DNA of 7,871 nucleotides from Desulfotomaculum sp. (lineage in GTDB: Bacteria > Bacillota > Desulfotomaculia > Desulfotomaculales > Nap2-2B), in the NCBI GenBank assembly GCA_003513005.1, contig DOTD01000053.1:1-7871 (forward strand), written 5' to 3'. A model generated the notes under the pieces. The model had not been told where the DNA came from. It saw only the letters and a list, made by a program, of their open reading frames with translations, and made no database searches. Made by a program: the position numbers and the translations under genes. Below, piece by piece: positions 6,197 through 7,871 of this stretch. The stretch's first letter is position 1; each line of letters begins with the position of its first letter.

Positions 6197-6241
6197 CTAC
6201 GGATCAGAAGGTTGGGGGTTCAAGTCCCTCCAGGCACGCCA
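6197..6241 (+). other. Attachment core: 3' part of tRNA-Arg(ACG), 5' half missing
   Basis: The segment reads as the anticodon loop CTACGGA (anticodon ACG at 6199-6201) and the 3' anticodon stem TCAGA. The T arm follows (GGGGG, loop TTCAAGT, CCCTC), then the 3' acceptor strand CAGGCAC, the discriminator G and an encoded CCA (6239-6241). Upstream bases (CCACT) cannot pair with TCAGA, and no D arm or 5' acceptor strand is present. It is therefore a fragment and not a working gene. Phages and islands that integrate in tRNA genes duplicate exactly such a 3' segment. The intact gene should lie at the far end of the element, left of the window. Confidence 0.85.
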
Positions 6242-6249
6242 GATTTACC

Positions 6250-6273
6250 AAGCCCTCCGGGGCTTTTTGTTTT
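6250..6273 (+). terminator. Rho-independent terminator after the tRNA fragment
   Basis: AAGCCC (6250-6255) pairs with GGGCTT (6260-6265) around TCCG, and a T-rich tail runs through 6273. It is probably the original tRNA-Arg terminator, or the copy carried by the neighbouring element. Confidence 0.75.
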
Positions 6274-6308
6274 ATGCCAAAGTGGACTTTATGCCAAATA
6301 TTATGCCA
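6272..6308. repeat. Three TTATGCCA direct repeats, probable arm sites of the second integrase
   Basis: Copies start at 6272, 6289 and 6301. The first two extend to TTTATGCCAAA. They lie between the tRNA fragment and the end of the second integrase gene, mirroring the GGGTACT repeats on the other side. The role as integrase arm sites is inferred from position. Confidence 0.55.
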
Positions 6309-6325
6309 GTAGAGTTTTTTAAAGC

Positions 6326-6360
6326 CTAAAAATAGAAAACCAGGTGTATTACTCCCTGGT
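6326..6360 (-). terminator. Terminator of the second integrase gene
   Basis: On the minus strand ACCAGG (6360-6355) pairs with CCTGGT (6344-6339) around a 10-base loop, then a T-rich run (TTTTCTATTTTT). It lies about 40 bases after the integrase stop codon. Confidence 0.65.
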
Positions 6361-6398
6361 AATTTATCTGTGAAGCCCTGCTGTTTTTAGTGGGTTTT

Positions 6399-7559
6399 TT
6401 ACATTAATTCTTCAAGCAGGGTGTCTATCTTCTCAGCGGTTTTGTCTTTTTCTTCTTCCGGCATAAACTCGGCGTAAATGTCCATCGTTGTACTAAACCG
6501 TTCATGTCCTAATAAATCCTGGACGTTCTTTACTGTTTCACCGGCCTGAAGAAGCAGGACCGCTACAGTGTGCCGCAGGGAGTGAAAGCTCGTCTTTGGT
6601 ATCCCGGCTTTCTCAAGAAGGGTTTCATATCTCTGTGTAAAAGCTCTCGGATCAAGCGGGCCGCCTTTTTCGTTACAGAAAACCAACTTCTCCGGTTTAT
6701 CTCTGCTACCCGTTGCAAGCTGGTATTCCTTTAAGGTTTTCAGGACATTGCTTTTTAGCTTGATAACCCGCTGGCCTCTCTCGGTTTTTGGTGGTTGGAA
6801 TATCAACTGCGTCTTTTTCTCTCCATCGGGTAACTGGATTCTGTTTATGGACTGTCTTATTGTCAGCGCGCCGTTTACAAGATCAATATCCTTCCAGCAT
6901 AAGCCTAATATCTCACCGCGCCGCATACCCGTACCTATTTCCAGGATAAAAGCGGGATAATACTTGCTTTGTTTGGCTATTTCGAGAAACTTTTTTACAT
7001 CGTCTTTAGGCATCGGCATAACCTTCTTTTTCTCACCTTTGGGCAACTCAACGGCGTCAGCCACGTTCCGGAAAACTTTCTGTTCTTTTACCGCCTGCCG
7101 CAGGGCTCCGCTCGTGATAAGGTAAACATGCTTAATTAAAGTAAGAGACTTGCCGTTTTCGTATAGCGTGTTTATTATCCGTTGAATGTTTTTTGTTTCA
7201 AGCTTTTGAAGCGGGATGTCTCCAATGTTCGGGGTAATGTGTTTTCTGGACACGTATTCATATAAAGCAAAGGTTAAAGCTCTCAGCCTGGTCTTTTTGT
7301 ACTGTGTCAGCCATATGTTCAGCCAGGTCCCGAAGTGATCCTTTTGCGGAACGATAAATTTCCCGGACTTAACATCGTTCTGAGCTTTGACCAGCTTGTC
7401 ATGTGCTTCAATCTTTGACTTGCCATAGTAAGCATATCTTTTGGTTTCGCCGGTCACAGGATCCTTAACACTCATCCTTGCTTGCCACCGGCCATCTTTC
7501 ATTTGAGTTATGCCGCCTTCACCGTTTGCAGTCCGTGTTTTTTTCGCTTTCTTAGCCAC
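6399..7559 (-). CDS. int: Second tyrosine integrase (phage/ICE type)
   Basis: A conventional integrase of 386 residues from the start preferred here. The order is a lysine-rich N-terminus, an AP2-like arm-binding domain (about 15-66), a SAM-like core-binding domain (about 75-160) and the catalytic domain (about 180-375). In this numbering the active-site residues are R213 (GTGMRRGE), K258, H326-R329 (HSLRH), H352 (LGH) and Y362 (DIYAEF), so it appears intact. The frame opens five codons earlier at a TTG (7574), but that codon overlaps the GGAGG site. GGAGG stands eight bases before the GTG at 7559, which is therefore the better start. It is only distantly similar to the other integrase and has no inserted domain. 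It faces the same tRNA fragment from the opposite side, so it belongs to a neighbouring element or remnant. Confidence 0.92.
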   Translation of the reverse strand: MAKKAKKTRTANGEGGITQMKDGRWQARMSVKDPVTGETKRYAYYGKSKIEAHDKLVKAQNDVKSGKFIVPQKDHFGTWLNIWLTQYKKTRLRALTFALYEYVSRKHITPNIGDIPLQKLETKNIQRIINTLYENGKSLTLIKHVYLITSGALRQAVKEQKVFRNVADAVELPKGEKKKVMPMPKDDVKKFLEIAKQSKYYPAFILEIGTGMRRGEILGLCWKDIDLVNGALTIRQSINRIQLPDGEKKTQLIFQPPKTERGQRVIKLKSNVLKTLKEYQLATGSRDKPEKLVFCNEKGGPLDPRAFTQRYETLLEKAGIPKTSFHSLRHTVAVLLLQAGETVKNVQDLLGHERFSTTMDIYAEFMPEEEKDKTAEKIDTLLEELM

Positions 7560-7620
7560 CCTTGCCGCCTCCAAATTATTATTATTTTACTCATGGTTCG
7601 AATTTAATACTTTAACCGGG

Positions 7621-7649
7621 GTTATACCGTCTTCATATTTGCGATTTAA
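7621..7649 (-). promoter_or_regulatory. Weak promoter candidate for the second integrase
   Basis: On the minus strand TTAAAT (7649-7644), a 17-base spacer and TATAAC (7626-7621). The -10 box matches consensus at five of six positions, but the -35 is poor. No better pair was found in 7575-7790. Confidence 0.3.
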
Positions 7650-7742
7650 GCGGGTTTAGTTAACTGATAAGTATTCTTTTACCTGTCGCTTTTATTCAGC
7701 GTCAAATATGGCATTTACTGAAGCCTGGTGATCATTCCTGGC

Positions 7743-7771
7743 AGGGGACTTATCGTTATTCAGCCCCTTTT
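7743..7771 (+). terminator. Weak hairpin with short T run, plus strand
   Basis: AGGGG-CT (7743-7750, one bulged A) pairs with AGCCCCT (7762-7768), followed by TTTT. No plus-strand gene ends here, so it may be a non-coding RNA end or a chance structure. Confidence 0.25.
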
Positions 7772-7790
7772 AATCCGCTTTAGGGATGTC

Positions 7791-7871
7791 TCAGCTGATT
7801 CTTTCGTCGGGTACGTCCGGTACTTGCTCCCTTAACGAATTCACCCCTTCGTTAATCGCTAGACAAGCGCC
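7791..7871 (-). CDS. Possible C-terminus of a leftward gene (partial, unrecognised)
   Basis: One minus-strand frame is open from the window edge to a TGA at 7793-7791, giving 26 residues ending in VPDVPDERIS. The other two minus frames contain early stops. It could be the 3' end of the gene upstream of the second integrase. However, a plus-strand frame from 7786 is also open, and a short open frame is weak evidence. Confidence 0.25.
   Translation of the reverse strand, partial: GACLAINEGVNSLREQVPDVPDERIS
7832..7855. repeat. Perfect 8-bp inverted repeat TTAACGAA-N8-TTCGTTAA
   Basis: Arms at 7832-7839 and 7848-7855 with an 8-base spacer. It could be an operator for a gene just outside the window. 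It lies within the uncertain partial frame, so either reading may be wrong. Confidence 0.4.

Larger units (their letters stand above)
1..6241. mobile_element. Integrated element (satellite- or integrative-plasmid-like), right-hand portion
   Basis: An integrase gene lies next to a 3' tRNA-Arg fragment at the right edge. A divergent switch, an excisionase-like gene, a primase-polymerase-helicase and an iteron-bearing gap lie to the left. This gene order is known from phage-inducible chromosomal islands and related integrative elements. The right boundary is set by the tRNA fragment ending at 6241. The left boundary, where an intact tRNA-Arg would be expected, is outside the window. No structural, terminase or conjugation gene is seen, so satellite, defective prophage and integrative plasmid all remain possible. 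Confidence 0.75.
6242..7871. mobile_element. Left end of a second element abutting the first
   Basis: A complete integrase, candidate arm repeats and the shared tRNA core suggest a second element in tandem. Only its first ~1.6 kb is visible and its far boundary is unseen. The alternative is a host flank carrying an isolated integrase remnant. Confidence 0.45.

Noticed and set aside
6191..6241. Complete tRNA gene
   Set aside because: Only the anticodon loop and 3' half are present. The bases before the loop do not pair with the 3' anticodon stem, and no D arm or 5' acceptor strand is found.
7559..7574. TTG at 7574 as the start of the second integrase
   Set aside because: The codon overlaps the GGAGG motif that is correctly spaced for the GTG at 7559, and no separate binding site precedes the TTG.

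Overview
The window looks like accessory DNA from a Gram-positive (Firmicutes) bacterium, probably a clostridial or Peptococcaceae-type host. The reasons are strong AGGAGG-type ribosome binding sites, frequent TTG and GTG starts, Firmicutes-type integrases and a CCA-encoding tRNA-Arg fragment. The host assignment is inferred from gene style, not from a database match. Most of the window is one end of an integrated element, and the start of a second integrase-bearing element seems to abut it.

Left part (1-3526, all on the minus strand, transcribed right to left): a small Cro/C1-type regulator, an excisionase-like winged-helix protein, a large NrS-1-type primase-polymerase fused to a superfamily 3 helicase, and the first 46 codons of another small protein that runs off the left edge. 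Between the primase gene and that last gene lies a 265-base gap (139-403). It holds repeated ACCCGCTACA units, a perfect 17-bp inverted repeat and a very AT-rich tract, and is a good candidate for the element's replication origin.

Middle (3527-3688): a compact control region between the leftward replication operon and the rightward pair of genes. Two promoter-like sequences point away from each other and share overlapping -10 boxes. Each -35 box lies in or partly overlaps an inverted repeat, as expected of a two-state switch.

Rightward genes (3689-6023): an AT-rich 298-residue protein of unknown function with a C-terminal four-cysteine, CGNR-like zinc-binding motif, then a tyrosine integrase. 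The integrase carries an extra Cro/C1-type helix-turn-helix inside its core-binding domain. It is followed by three tandem 11-bp repeats (probable arm-type sites) and then the 3' 45 bases of a tRNA-Arg(ACG) gene, the likely attachment core. The layout of integrase, divergent switch, excisionase, primase-helicase and iteron origin resembles phage-inducible chromosomal islands (phage satellites) or small integrative plasmids. No capsid, packaging or conjugation gene is visible, so the exact class cannot be settled here.

Right part (6242-7871): a terminator, three TTATGCCA repeats, and a second, unrelated tyrosine integrase on the minus strand facing the same tRNA fragment. This suggests two elements stacked at one tRNA-Arg site. 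The last ~310 bases hold no clear gene, only weak promoter, hairpin and partial-ORF signals.
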